DNA of 64,000 nucleotides from Peptococcaceae bacterium (GCA_024655825.1 JANLFJ010000011.1:1-64000), one strand, 5' to 3'. Shown: positions 37,439-45,151, counted from the first letter of the stretch. Numbers and translations are program-made. The notes: a model not told the origin generated them from the sequence alone.

Positions 37439-38228
37439 CTACTTTCTTTGCATAAGGCGGACCAATCTCACCACTGCTTATGAACATCTGCCTTGATGAA
37501 TTTGACCAAAAGATGAAGGCAACCGGGATACGAATGGTGCGATATGCCGATGATATCCTGATTTTCGGGAAAAGCCGGAAACAGGTTGGGCAATACATGG
37601 CCTATGCCATAAAGGTACTGGAAAAAGACCTGAAGCTAAAGGTGAACCGGGAAAAGACCTGCATAACCAGCGTATACCAAGGTGTGGCCTTTTTGGGGGT
37701 CAACATATACGAAAAGTGGGTGACCGTACATCCAAAAAGAATCAAGCGGTTTAAGGACAAAATCAGGAAACTGACCCAAAGGAATCAGGGAAAGAGTCTG
37801 GAGAACGTCATAAAAGAACTCAATCCCGTATTGCGCGGCTGGGGTAACTATTTCAGGATAGCTAACTGCAAGGGACTGCTGGAGGAACTGATGGGCTGGA
37901 TAAGAAGGCGGCTCCGGATGATAAAGATGAAGGAATGGAAGACATGGAAGGCGCTGCATAAGCAATTACGCCGAATGGGCTATAATGGGGACTTTGAAAA
38001 AATCTCGGTAACACGTTGGAGAAACTCAGCGAGCCCGTTAATCAGCATGGCACTTCCAAACCGATGGTTCGACACTTTGATATGACAAAGGTAAAAGTCG
38101 GGATTTTGCCTTGTTATTATGAATGATAACAACCGAGGTTTGTCAGGAGCCGTATACGAGGCCCGTACGTACGGTTCTGTGAGAGCGAAGAAGTCGGGAT
38201 TAATTTTCCCGACTTCTAGCTACTCGAT

Positions 38229-38704
38229 TTTTTACTTTATCAGCTTGTCTCACCTCTCTGACAAAAAAGGCATATAACATATAATATGGCGAAAGAATTC
38301 AAAAACACCCAAATAACCCCAGGCAGATAATGGTAAATAGTAATAATGAGGGATAGTAAAAGAGATATACTTACCGAAGAGTTGGTGAAGAAAGACTCAA
38401 GAGAGCATGGCGGAATACAAGAGGGAAAAAAGAGAATAACGAAGCAAACCCTTAAACGCAAGGATTTAGAAATAACTGGTATAGTAAGAAAGTGGTGCTA
38501 AGCGGCGATAGATATATCAAAGACCTTTCCACTTTCTTATTTCTTTTACAATATTTATCCATGTGAATGTTTAAAAATCCCGCAAACCCGATATATTGAA
38601 ACATGAATAAAAGGATCTTGTTGAACGGAAAGGCTTTTAAAAAGTAGTGTCATCTAACGACAAACCCCGCAAATTTAAATAATTCTATCCTTCGCTGCAA
38701 ATAT
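38229..38704. other. Intergenic region between intron and acyl-CoA dehydrogenase
   Basis: About 475 bp without a supported gene. A 51-codon frame (38346-38501, MRDSKRDILTEELVKKDS and further) has no ribosome site. Its stop lies in an 11-bp inverted repeat (TAAGAAAGTGG at about 38486-38496 against CCACTTTCTTA at 38529-38539) followed by a T-rich stretch, so it might be the tail of a lost gene with its terminator. The sigma-54 promoter begins at 38705. Confidence 0.4.
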
Positions 38705-38720
38705 TGGCACGGTTATTGCA
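38705..38720 (+). promoter_or_regulatory. Sigma-54 promoter of acyl-CoA dehydrogenase-etf operon
   Basis: TGGCAC-N5-TTGCA is a perfect -24/-12 element, 48 bp before the ATG at 38769; the expected start of transcription is near 38732. No activator gene is adjacent. Confidence 0.88.
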
Positions 38721-38768
38721 TGCAATACTTTGTGAATGTAAACACAAGCCCTATAAGGAGGAAGATTT

Positions 38769-39908
38769 ATGAATTTTACTTTAACACCGAAGCAGCAGAT
38801 GTTAAAAAACTTCTTCAGGGAGTTTGCTAAAAAAGAGGTGGAACCCCTTGCTGCGAAAATTGATGAAAGTGAAGAATTTCCCTGGTCGACAGTAAAAAAA
38901 ATGGCCAAGCTAGGTATTATGGGTATCCCTTTCCCGAAAGAGTATGGAGGAGCAGGAGGAGACACCCTAAGCTATACGATTGCCGTTGAGGAAATTTCCA
39001 GGGCTTGCGCTGCCACTGGTATTATCCTGGCCGCGCATGTTTCTACCGCTTGTCACCCTATTTACCAGTTTGGCAACGAAGAGCAAAAACAGAAATATCT
39101 TAAACCCATGGCCCAGGGACAACTGCTGGGAGCGATTGCCCTTACCGAACCCAATGCAGGGTCTGACGCATCAAACCAGCAGACAACAGCGGAATTAGAT
39201 AGAGATGCCTACGTTATTAACGGTACGAAAATGTTTATAACCAATGGCGGTGTTGCCGATGTATATATAGTTTTTGCAGTAACAAACCGCAGCAAAGGAT
39301 TAAAAGGCATCAGCGCATTTATTGTCGAAAAAGGGCTACCGGGTTTTTCTTTCGGGATTAAAGAGAATAAAATGGGCATCCGGGCTTCCAGCACTACCGA
39401 GTTGATTTTTCAGGAATGTCGCATTCCCAAAGAGAACTTGCTAGGGAAAGAAGGAGAAGGTTTTTATATTGCTATGCAAAGCTTAAACGGCGGACGTATC
39501 GGTATCGGCGCGCAGGCGCTTGGAATAGCCCAAGCAGCGCTTGACGAGTCTATTCGTTATTCGAAGGAAAGATATCAGTTTAAAAGACGAATCGGCGACT
39601 TCCAAGCAATCCAATGGATGCTGGCAGATATGGCTACCGAAATTGACGCCGCCAGATTTTTGGTTTACAGGGCGGCCTATCTAAAAGACCAAAAAAAACC
39701 TTTCGGCAAAGAATCTGCCATGGCTAAACTCTATGCCTCGGAAGTGGCAATGAAGAGCACTGTAAAGGCTGTCCAGATTCACGGCGGGTATGGGTATATG
39801 AAGGAGTATAAGGTGGAACGTTTGATGCGCGATGCCAAAATAACACAGATATATGAAGGGACGTCCGAGATTCAGCGAATGATTATTTCCGAGAGCCTGT
39901 TGAAATGA
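38769..39908 (+). CDS. Acyl-CoA dehydrogenase
   Basis: A 379-residue flavoenzyme (butyryl-CoA dehydrogenase size and type). Motifs are ITEPNAGSDASNQQT in the form LTEPNAGSDAS (FAD-proximal), the C-terminal YQFKRRIGDFQAIQWMLADMATE, QIHGGYGYMKEYKVERLMRDAKI and IYEGTSEIQRMII. The catalytic base Glu is expected in IYEGTSEI, the short-chain enzyme position. It is the first gene of an operon with etfB and a ferredoxin-bearing etfA. The substrate may be butyryl-, aryl-acrylyl- (caffeyl) or another acyl-CoA. An AAGGAGG site precedes the ATG. Confidence 0.92.
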   Translation: MNFTLTPKQQMLKNFFREFAKKEVEPLAAKIDESEEFPWSTVKKMAKLGIMGIPFPKEYGGAGGDTLSYTIAVEEISRACAATGIILAAHVSTACHPIYQFGNEEQKQKYLKPMAQGQLLGAIALTEPNAGSDASNQQTTAELDRDAYVINGTKMFITNGGVADVYIVFAVTNRSKGLKGISAFIVEKGLPGFSFGIKENKMGIRASSTTELIFQECRIPKENLLGKEGEGFYIAMQSLNGGRIGIGAQALGIAQAALDESIRYSKERYQFKRRIGDFQAIQWMLADMATEIDAARFLVYRAAYLKDQKKPFGKESAMAKLYASEVAMKSTVKAVQIHGGYGYMKEYKVERLMRDAKITQIYEGTSEIQRMIISESLLK

Positions 39909-39923
39909 AAGGGGATGTTAATT

Positions 39924-40712
39924 ATGAAGATTATTGTTTGTATCAAACAAGTCCCTAATACAAATGAAGTTAAAATAGATCCCAAAACCGGCACCCTAAT
40001 CAGAGAAGGGGTTCCAAGCATTATTAATCCGGATGATAGAAATGCCCTGGAAGCTGCTCTAGTCCTGAAAGAGGAAAATGATGCCGAAGTAATCGTTTTA
40101 AGCATGGGACCTCCCCAGGCTGAATTTGCGATTAGAGAAGCCCTGGCCTTGGGGGCCGACAGGGGTATACTTTTATCCGATAGTGCCTTTGCCGGGTCTG
40201 ATACCTGGGCTACTTCCTATATTTTGGCCGCAGCCATTAGAAAAATTGGACAATTTGACCTTGTCCTTTGCGGCCGCCAGGCAATTGACGGGGATACCGC
40301 CCAAGTAGGTCCGGAGATTGCGGAGTTTTTAGATATTCCCCAGGTAACATATGTGAAAAAAATAACAATGATGGAGCATCGCAAAGTTGTGATAGAAAGA
40401 ATGCTGGAAGATGGATACGAGGTTGTGGAAACCAGCTGTCCGTTATTATTGACGACTGTCAAGGAATTGAATGAACCGCGTTATCCCACGGTCGGCGGGA
40501 TTATTGACGCTTTCGACAAACAAGAAATTACATTATGGACTGCAACAGACATTGGAGTCGATCCAAAAAAAATAGGCCTTAAAGGATCGCCTACCCGTGT
40601 TTTGAAAACCTTTACACCGCCTCCGAAAGGAAAAGGTAAAATTTTGCAAGGCTCCCCCAAAGAAATGGTTTTCCAGCTGATACAAGAATTAAGCGCTAAG
40701 AATGTTTTGTAA
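39924..40712 (+). CDS. etfB: Electron transfer flavoprotein subunit beta
   Basis: About 262 residues. The family start MKIIVCIKQVPNTNEVKIDP, the loop GADRGILLSD, and the flavin/AMP-site region LVLCGRQAIDGDTAQVGPEIAE are clear. The ATG at 39924 is 9 bp behind AAAGGGG; ATG 39915 abuts that site. With EtfA it passes electrons to or from the acyl-CoA dehydrogenase encoded just upstream. The ferredoxin-like extension of its partner suggests an electron-bifurcating type, though this cannot be proven from the beta subunit by eye. Confidence 0.92.
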   Translation: MKIIVCIKQVPNTNEVKIDPKTGTLIREGVPSIINPDDRNALEAALVLKEENDAEVIVLSMGPPQAEFAIREALALGADRGILLSDSAFAGSDTWATSYILAAAIRKIGQFDLVLCGRQAIDGDTAQVGPEIAEFLDIPQVTYVKKITMMEHRKVVIERMLEDGYEVVETSCPLLLTTVKELNEPRYPTVGGIIDAFDKQEITLWTATDIGVDPKKIGLKGSPTRVLKTFTPPPKGKGKILQGSPKEMVFQLIQELSAKNVL

Positions 40713-40723
40713 GGAGGACAAAA

Positions 40724-41923
40724 ATGAGTATTCTGATTGACAGGAAAAAGTGCGCGGGCTGTGGAGCATGTATTGAAGCATGTCCTTTTCAGGCCATCAA
40801 TCTAACAGACGGCGTTGCTGAAATAAATGAAAATTGCAGGGTATGCGGCGCCTGTATTAAAGTATGTCCCGTTGAAGCAATTATGCTTGTAGAAAAGGAA
40901 AAACAACAAAAAACAGAGATGGAGACTTACCGCGGTGTGTGGGTTTTTGCAGAACAGCGAGCAGGCAAGATTTCGAATATTGCATTTGAACTTCTAGGCG
41001 AAGGGCGAAAACTGGCGGATGCATTAGGAGTTGAGTTGTCTGCGTTTTTAATTGGTCATGAGGTGGCGGGCAGAGCAGCAGAACTCTTCTCCTATGGCGC
41101 CGATAATGTTTATCTCACCGAGGATCCGGAATTGAAGGACTACCGGACTGAAAGCTATGCGGGAGTCATTTGTGCGGCAATCGAAAAGTATAAACCGGAA
41201 ATAGTTTTGATTGGAGCGACAAATATTGGAAGAGACCTGGGACCACGCGTTGCCGCGCGGATCGGGACAGGGCTGACCGCAGACTGCACGGGGTTAAGCA
41301 TTGACCTTGAAAGGAGGCTCCTTTTGCAGACCAGACCGGCATTCGGCGGAAACCTAATGGCTACTATTATTTGCCCCGACAGCCGGCCGCAAATGGCTAC
41401 TGTTCGCCCGGGTGTGATGAAAAAAATAAACAAAGTCTCTTTCCAGAACGGCAAAGTAATAAGAGTTGATTATCCTAAAAGCATCTTGAATGTACGCACC
41501 CGTGTGAGAGAAATAATCAGGGAAACAAGCAAGGTTGTTAATTTGGAAGAGGCCCAGATTATTGTCTCGGGGGGACGCGGCCTGGGTGGACCCGATGGTT
41601 TTTCCCTTCTGGAAAAGGTGGCCGAGAAACTGGGAGGTGTTGTGGGAGCTTCGCGCGGGGCTGTGGATTCTGGCTGGATTGACAGTTCCCATCAGGTTGG
41701 GCAGACAGGTAAAACGGTTCACCCTAAAATTTATATAGCCTGTGGAATTTCAGGAGCTATCCAGCATGTGGCAGGTATGCAGAACTCGGGCATCATCGTG
41801 GCAATAAACAAAAACCCGCTTGCGCCAATTTTTGAAATCGCGGATTATGGAATTGTAGGCGACATCTACCAGGTTCTACCAATATTCCTGGAAGCGCTTG
41901 AAGCTAAAAGAAAAACCAGTTAA
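40724..41923 (+). CDS. etfA: Electron transfer flavoprotein subunit alpha with N-terminal 2x[4Fe-4S] ferredoxin domain
   Basis: A 399-residue fusion. Residues about 1-60 are a bacterial ferredoxin with two CxxCxxCxxxC clusters (CAGCGACIEACPF and CRVCGACIKVCPV). The rest is EtfA: WVFAEQRAGKISNIAFELLGE, then the FAD domain GASRGAVDSGWIDSSHQVGQTGKTV and CGISGAIQHVAGM. The same architecture is known in CarE of the Acetobacterium caffeyl-CoA reductase complex (CarCDE). Gene order here (dehydrogenase, etfB, etfA) matches CarC-D-E. A GGAGG site lies 7 bp before the ATG. Confidence 0.94.
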   Translation: MSILIDRKKCAGCGACIEACPFQAINLTDGVAEINENCRVCGACIKVCPVEAIMLVEKEKQQKTEMETYRGVWVFAEQRAGKISNIAFELLGEGRKLADALGVELSAFLIGHEVAGRAAELFSYGADNVYLTEDPELKDYRTESYAGVICAAIEKYKPEIVLIGATNIGRDLGPRVAARIGTGLTADCTGLSIDLERRLLLQTRPAFGGNLMATIICPDSRPQMATVRPGVMKKINKVSFQNGKVIRVDYPKSILNVRTRVREIIRETSKVVNLEEAQIIVSGGRGLGGPDGFSLLEKVAEKLGGVVGASRGAVDSGWIDSSHQVGQTGKTVHPKIYIACGISGAIQHVAGMQNSGIIVAINKNPLAPIFEIADYGIVGDIYQVLPIFLEALEAKRKTS

Positions 41924-41981
41924 TCTATACCAAAGCGGTTGCAGGCAAAGGAGATTTCTATAACTAATTCTTGCCTCTATG

Positions 41982-42020
41982 ACAAAGAACCAAGCCGTTT
42001 TGTCTGGCTTGGTTCTTTGT
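41982..42020 (+). terminator. Hairpin behind etfA
   Basis: A 15-bp perfect stem (ACAAAGAACCAAGCC and complement) with a nine-base loop lies 58 bp behind the etfA stop. The following sequence is AT-rich rather than a clean T run. Confidence 0.6.
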
Positions 42021-42050
42021 ATATATAAATTTTGGTGAAGGGAATCGAAA

Positions 42051-42170
42051 TCAATAATTTTTCCTGACTTTATCAGTTGAAATCCTTCTTCCCTGGACGA
42101 AATGCGGTTTTACCTTCCCGAATACCGGAAAATGCGGATAAAATGAACTCCTGATTACTCCGAAATATTT
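42051..42170 (-). other. Start-less open frame behind the riboswitch terminator
   Basis: On the minus strand, directly behind the terminator of the c-di-GMP riboswitch, a 39-codon open frame runs without ATG (containing FYPHFPVFGKVKPHFVQ) to a stop at 42051. It may be the remnant of the gene once controlled, or chance. I do not recognise it. Confidence 0.25.
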
Positions 42171-42173
42171 TGT

Positions 42174-42218
42174 TAAAAAAGGCTCACTGGTGCCTTGAAT
42201 AACAAAGCACCAGTGAGC
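42174..42218 (-). terminator. Intrinsic terminator behind c-di-GMP riboswitch
   Basis: GCTCACTGGTGC and its exact complement form a 12-bp stem with a 13-base loop. On the minus strand it is followed by CCTTTTTT. It is placed as the expression platform of the riboswitch at 42228-42315. Confidence 0.85.
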
Positions 42219-42227
42219 TAAATAGCT

Positions 42228-42315
42228 TCCTACGGCAGTCCGGCGCTCATCGAGATACAGGTGCTCACATTAGATTCGTGATTTTGCGTCCCTGTCTTTC
42301 GAGCAGGGTTGATTT
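42228..42315 (-). ncRNA. c-di-GMP-I (GEMM) riboswitch, orphan
   Basis: Minus-strand reading gives a P2-like stem CCCTG-CTCGAAAGA-CAGGG with a GAAA tetraloop, then the conserved GGGACGCAAA, CACGAATCTAATG, and a second arm ending GATGAGCGCCGGACTGCCG. This order (GAAA tetraloop, GACGCAAA, TCTAA, CCGG-CTGCCG) is the GEMM-I aptamer. A perfect intrinsic terminator follows after 9 bp. No intact gene lies downstream on this strand before the convergent etfA. Its promoter side borders an IS remnant. Confidence 0.83.
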
Positions 42316-42375
42316 TTCGGTAAAAAATATTCGTTTTTTATTTCGCTATAACTAGGACTATTTTATATATTTTAT

Positions 42376-43240
42376 CACTAGCGTTGCAAGAAACTGAAAT
42401 CTATTTGTCGACCGGGGATACGTGGACTATCGCAAGTTCAATCAATACTGCCAAGAGGGCACCCTTTTCGTAAGCCGCCTCAAAACAAATGCCGTAGCGG
42501 ATGTACAAAAAGAACTTCCAATAGCCCCAGGAAGTGCATTAATAGAGATTGCATCGCCATTCTGGGCGGTTATTTAACAAGAATGGAATACCCTCTGCGC
42601 TTGATTGAAACAAGGGATACCGAAGGGAAACCTGTTACAATTGTGACGAACGTATTCACCATGAGCGCCGAAGAAATCGGGGAATTGTACCGCTATCGCT
42701 GGCAGATTGAGATTTTTTTCAAATGGCTCAAGCAGCATTTGCATGTAAAGCATCTGTACGGCTTAGGTCAACAGGCGGTGGAGAACCAGTTGTATATTGC
42801 GTTAGCAACCTACTGCCTATTAATGATGCTCCGGCTTGAGTCCGGCTTTTGAAGGCCCACTGCTCACCGTCAAACGACTGCTCTGTGCCTGTCTTTACGA
42901 ACCCTTTGAGGTATTCATCCAAAAAATCACTCACAAGAGCAAACGAAGCTCTAAGGGTCGACGAAGATTGAACCATGAACTAGTATTTAAGCAGCTACTA
43001 ATCCAGGTCGTGGCAGGCGAAACAGACTTTCTTGATGATTTAACTTATGACCCCGTAATTCTCTAAACAAGCATATGTTGGTAAAATGTGGAATGGGACT
43101 ACTCTCTATTAGTTCTAGTCCTTTTAGCCACCGGTGAGAAGGAGTTGTTAACATATATTATTATATATGGTTAATATAGTAAGTCGAGGTCTAAAATATT
43201 GTGATTTATTTTTTTGTTTGGTTTTTATGCAACGCTAGTG
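42376..43240. mobile_element. Internally deleted IS with 13-bp terminal inverted repeats
   Basis: CACTAGCGTTGCA at 42376-42388 is exactly complementary to 43228-43240. Between lie the C-terminal third of a DDE transposase in broken frames and non-coding sequence. At 865 bp it is shorter than a full IS of this type and lacks the transposase N-terminus. No clear target duplication flanks it (TATATTTTAT left, AATCAGAATA right). Confidence 0.75.
42412..43066 (+). pseudogene. IS4-superfamily transposase remnant
   Basis: The first frame (from about 42412) reads VDRGYVDYRKFNQYC and later LFVSRLKTNA, the region around the second catalytic Asp; it ends at a stop near 42575. The next frame (42583-42852) carries the Y-(2)-R-(3)-E signature as LYRYRWQIEIFFKWLKQHL. 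A third frame (about 42845-43066) continues with the tail. The N-terminal two thirds and the first Asp are missing, and at least two frame breaks are present, so it is inactive. Confidence 0.85.
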
Positions 43241-43257
43241 AATCAGAATAGAAGATA

Positions 43258-43543
43258 ATAAAAACCCGGCTCCCAAGACCTGTAGGTTCGGCTGTTACTA
43301 TTGTGGGCGCTCTGGTCCTCGGGGAGGCTGCTGTAAATGCCGGCCTTGTCAGCGCTCCTAGCGGTTCAGGCGGTCTCGTTGCGTTCCTTTGGCCTACCCT
43401 ATACGTCTTCTATGGCTCCTTATGACATGGAAGGCCTAAAGGATTATGGTTTAAAGCTTCCTCTGTGGTTATTGAAGAAAAGACCTGGTTCTCTTGCCAA
43501 AGAGAATAAAATAAGGCAGGGCGGGACAAGAAATAACTCATGA
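43258..43543 (+). pseudogene. GerA-family spore germination protein remnant
   Basis: The first part (43258 to about 43365) translates as RLPRPVGSAVTIVGALVLGE and AAVNAGLVSAP, the conserved membrane segment of GerAA/GerBA/SpoVAF proteins. In another frame (to 43543) it continues VSLRSFGLPYTSSMAPYDM and PLWLLKKRPGS, the conserved C-terminus (SFGVPYLSP, PLWxxxxRP). About 65 residues between the two are missing and the frame shifts, so the piece is non-functional. No other ger gene is nearby. It marks a sporulating ancestry. Confidence 0.85.
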
Positions 43544-43563
43544 AGGCAAATAGATGACGCAGC

Positions 43564-43600
43564 CGCAGGAATTCAATTCACACCGCAGGAATTCAATTCC
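43564..43600. repeat. Two 17-bp direct repeats, 20-bp period
   Basis: CCGCAGGAATTCAATTC occurs at 43564-43580 and 43584-43600, directly upstream of the promoter at 43602. Two copies only; not a CRISPR. It may be a local duplication or a binding site. Confidence 0.7.
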
Positions 43601-43601
43601 T

Positions 43602-43630
43602 TGTAGTGAGGGGATTTCTGTGCTATAATC
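43602..43630 (+). promoter_or_regulatory. Promoter of LysM/M23 peptidase gene
   Basis: TTGTAG at 43602-43607, a 17-bp spacer and TATAAT at 43625-43630. The start codon is 86 bp downstream. Confidence 0.6.
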
Positions 43631-43716
43631 GCTGTAGCTTTCTTTCGGAAATTTGTTTTAAGATGAGGATGTGAGCAGCCCTAAGGCCGGGTGGTTGATC
43701 CGGACCCTGGGAAAGT

Positions 43717-45129
43717 ATGAATCCTGTTTTTAATTACATACGAAAAATTAAATTGAAAAAATGCATAACGATTATGTCAACGCGCACCGGTCTTGCCTGT
43801 TTGGGAATTCTCCTGGCCGCCTGGGGCGTGTCATACGCCTGTGCAGTGAGAGAGGACGGCCCTCGAGCGCTGTTGGCCGACGGCAGCCGGATAGCCGTGG
43901 TGGTTAATGAGAGCCAGGTTAAAGAAGCTGTTGAAAAAGCCAGGGCTGAGATGGCCCAAGAGAGCGGATTAACGATCACGGGGTTTAAGACGGTATTAAG
44001 CTGCGAGAAAGATGAGGGGCAGCCGGAAGGCGAGCCGCTGGCGGAGAAAGAACTGGTCGGCCTGCTGAAAGAAAGGCTGGAATGGAAGGTTGACGCTTTT
44101 GCCATCTGCGTTAACGGTAAAAGCATCCTCTGCCTGGCTGATGAATCTTCAGCCAGGGAAGCCCTGGAAAGACTAAAAGAGCGGTACCTGTCCCAGGAAA
44201 AGGAAGAGTATGCCTTGGATGCTCTTGGTTATGCCGAAGAGGTGAATATAAAAGCGGAGGAGTGTCTCCTTAAAGACATCAAGACCCCGGAGCAAGCTGA
44301 AGAAGTTTTAGCCCGGGGCCTGGATAGGATGGAGCAATACATTGTAAAAAGCGGCGATACCTTATGGACGATTGCCCGTGACAACAACACGACGGTGGAG
44401 GAGTTGAGGGAAGCTAACCCGCAAATAAACGGCGACCTCTTGAGGATCGGGCAGAAGATAGAGTTAAAACGGTTGGAACCTCTGCTTAACGTTGTTTATA
44501 CGCTGACCACAACAGTCATAGAGAAAACACCTTACAGGGTGGTTTATGAAAACGATGCCGGCATGTACCGTCACCAGCAAAAAGTTAAGCAGGAAGGCGC
44601 TTATGGGTCTTGCAGGGTAACATACCGGATAACCAAGTCCAACGGTTTGGAAACAGCAAGGCAAGTGCTTGCGGAAGAGGTGCTTGCGGAGCCTGTCGCC
44701 CGGGTAGTGGTCCGGGGGACTAGAAGCATGGTCGTATCCTCCCGCTCAGGAAACTGGCAGGGACAGCTTGAATGGCCCATCCAGGGACCTGTTACTTCCG
44801 GGTATGGTTACCGGGGGCGGGAGTTCCACGCCGCTATCGACATAGACGGCGTGACGGGAGATCCAGTTTATGCGGCGGCAAGCGGAACTGTTATTTTTAC
44901 CGGCTGGGCAGGAAACCTGGGGAAGTGTATTGCCATTGACCACGATTATGGGCTGGTCACCCGGTATGCCCATCTGGAGAGTATAAATGTTTCTGCCGGT
45001 CAAAAAGTCAGCGGCGGCAGTTTAATCGGCCAAGTTGGTTCTACCGGCCGGAGCACCGGTTCACACTTGCACTTTGAGGTTTGGGACAACGGGCAGCCGC
45101 AGAACCCCTTGCGCTACTTGAATAAATAA
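43717..45129 (+). CDS. M23 peptidase with LysM and G5-like domains
   Basis: A 470-residue exported protein. An N-terminal hydrophobic anchor (about residues 24-42) is followed by a long charged region, a LysM domain (YIVKSGDTLWTIARDNNTTVEELREANP, in parts, about 208-252), a G5-like region (about 255-330), and a C-terminal M23 domain. The zinc ligands are seen in GREFHAAIDI and HLHFEVW. The type cuts peptidoglycan cross-links in the wall, often in sporulation or growth. The leader has a promoter but the ATG lacks a strong ribosome site (GGGAAAG). Confidence 0.9.
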   Translation: MNPVFNYIRKIKLKKCITIMSTRTGLACLGILLAAWGVSYACAVREDGPRALLADGSRIAVVVNESQVKEAVEKARAEMAQESGLTITGFKTVLSCEKDEGQPEGEPLAEKELVGLLKERLEWKVDAFAICVNGKSILCLADESSAREALERLKERYLSQEKEEYALDALGYAEEVNIKAEECLLKDIKTPEQAEEVLARGLDRMEQYIVKSGDTLWTIARDNNTTVEELREANPQINGDLLRIGQKIELKRLEPLLNVVYTLTTTVIEKTPYRVVYENDAGMYRHQQKVKQEGAYGSCRVTYRITKSNGLETARQVLAEEVLAEPVARVVVRGTRSMVVSSRSGNWQGQLEWPIQGPVTSGYGYRGREFHAAIDIDGVTGDPVYAAASGTVIFTGWAGNLGKCIAIDHDYGLVTRYAHLESINVSAGQKVSGGSLIGQVGSTGRSTGSHLHFEVWDNGQPQNPLRYLNK

Positions 45130-45151
45130 CGTTCAATAGTAAATTGCCTGT

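Larger units (their letters stand above)
35120..38085 (+). pseudogene. ltrA: Group II intron reverse transcriptase/maturase, interrupted
   Basis: The N-terminal piece (35120-35527, 136 residues) follows GGAGGA and shows the RT-0/1/2 region: YNPTNLRLAWEKVRENRGAGGVD, KRPLGIPAIRDRVCQQAL and FGYRPRRSPHHALRK. The C-terminal piece resumes in frame at 37456 with GGPISPLLMNI, then the catalytic MVRYADDILIF, the thumb, and the maturase X domain (NPVLRGWGNYFRI, WIRRRLRMIKMKEWK). Between them, about 70 residues expected in this family (RT-3 to the start of RT-5) are missing and a 1.9-kb recombinase block is present. So insertion was accompanied by deletion. The gene is dead unless supplied in trans. Confidence 0.9.
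34417..38228 (+). mobile_element. Group II intron with split maturase gene
   Basis: The likely 5' end is GTGTGCG at 34417 (or GTGCG at 34419). A long structured leader follows, then a maturase gene, then domain V at 38147-38177 (GAGCCGTATACGAG/GTACGGTTC) and domain VI, a stem with arms AGAAGTCGGGA and TCCCGACTTCT. The 3' end is CTACTCGAT near 38228. Domain V and the end are the firmest parts. About 1.9 kb of the element is a foreign block (about 35.53-37.45 kb) carrying two tyrosine recombinase fragments, so the intron cannot make its own intact maturase. Confidence 0.85.

Noticed and set aside
43564-43600. Possible CRISPR
   Set aside because: Only two 17-bp repeats with a 3-bp spacer; no array or cas genes.
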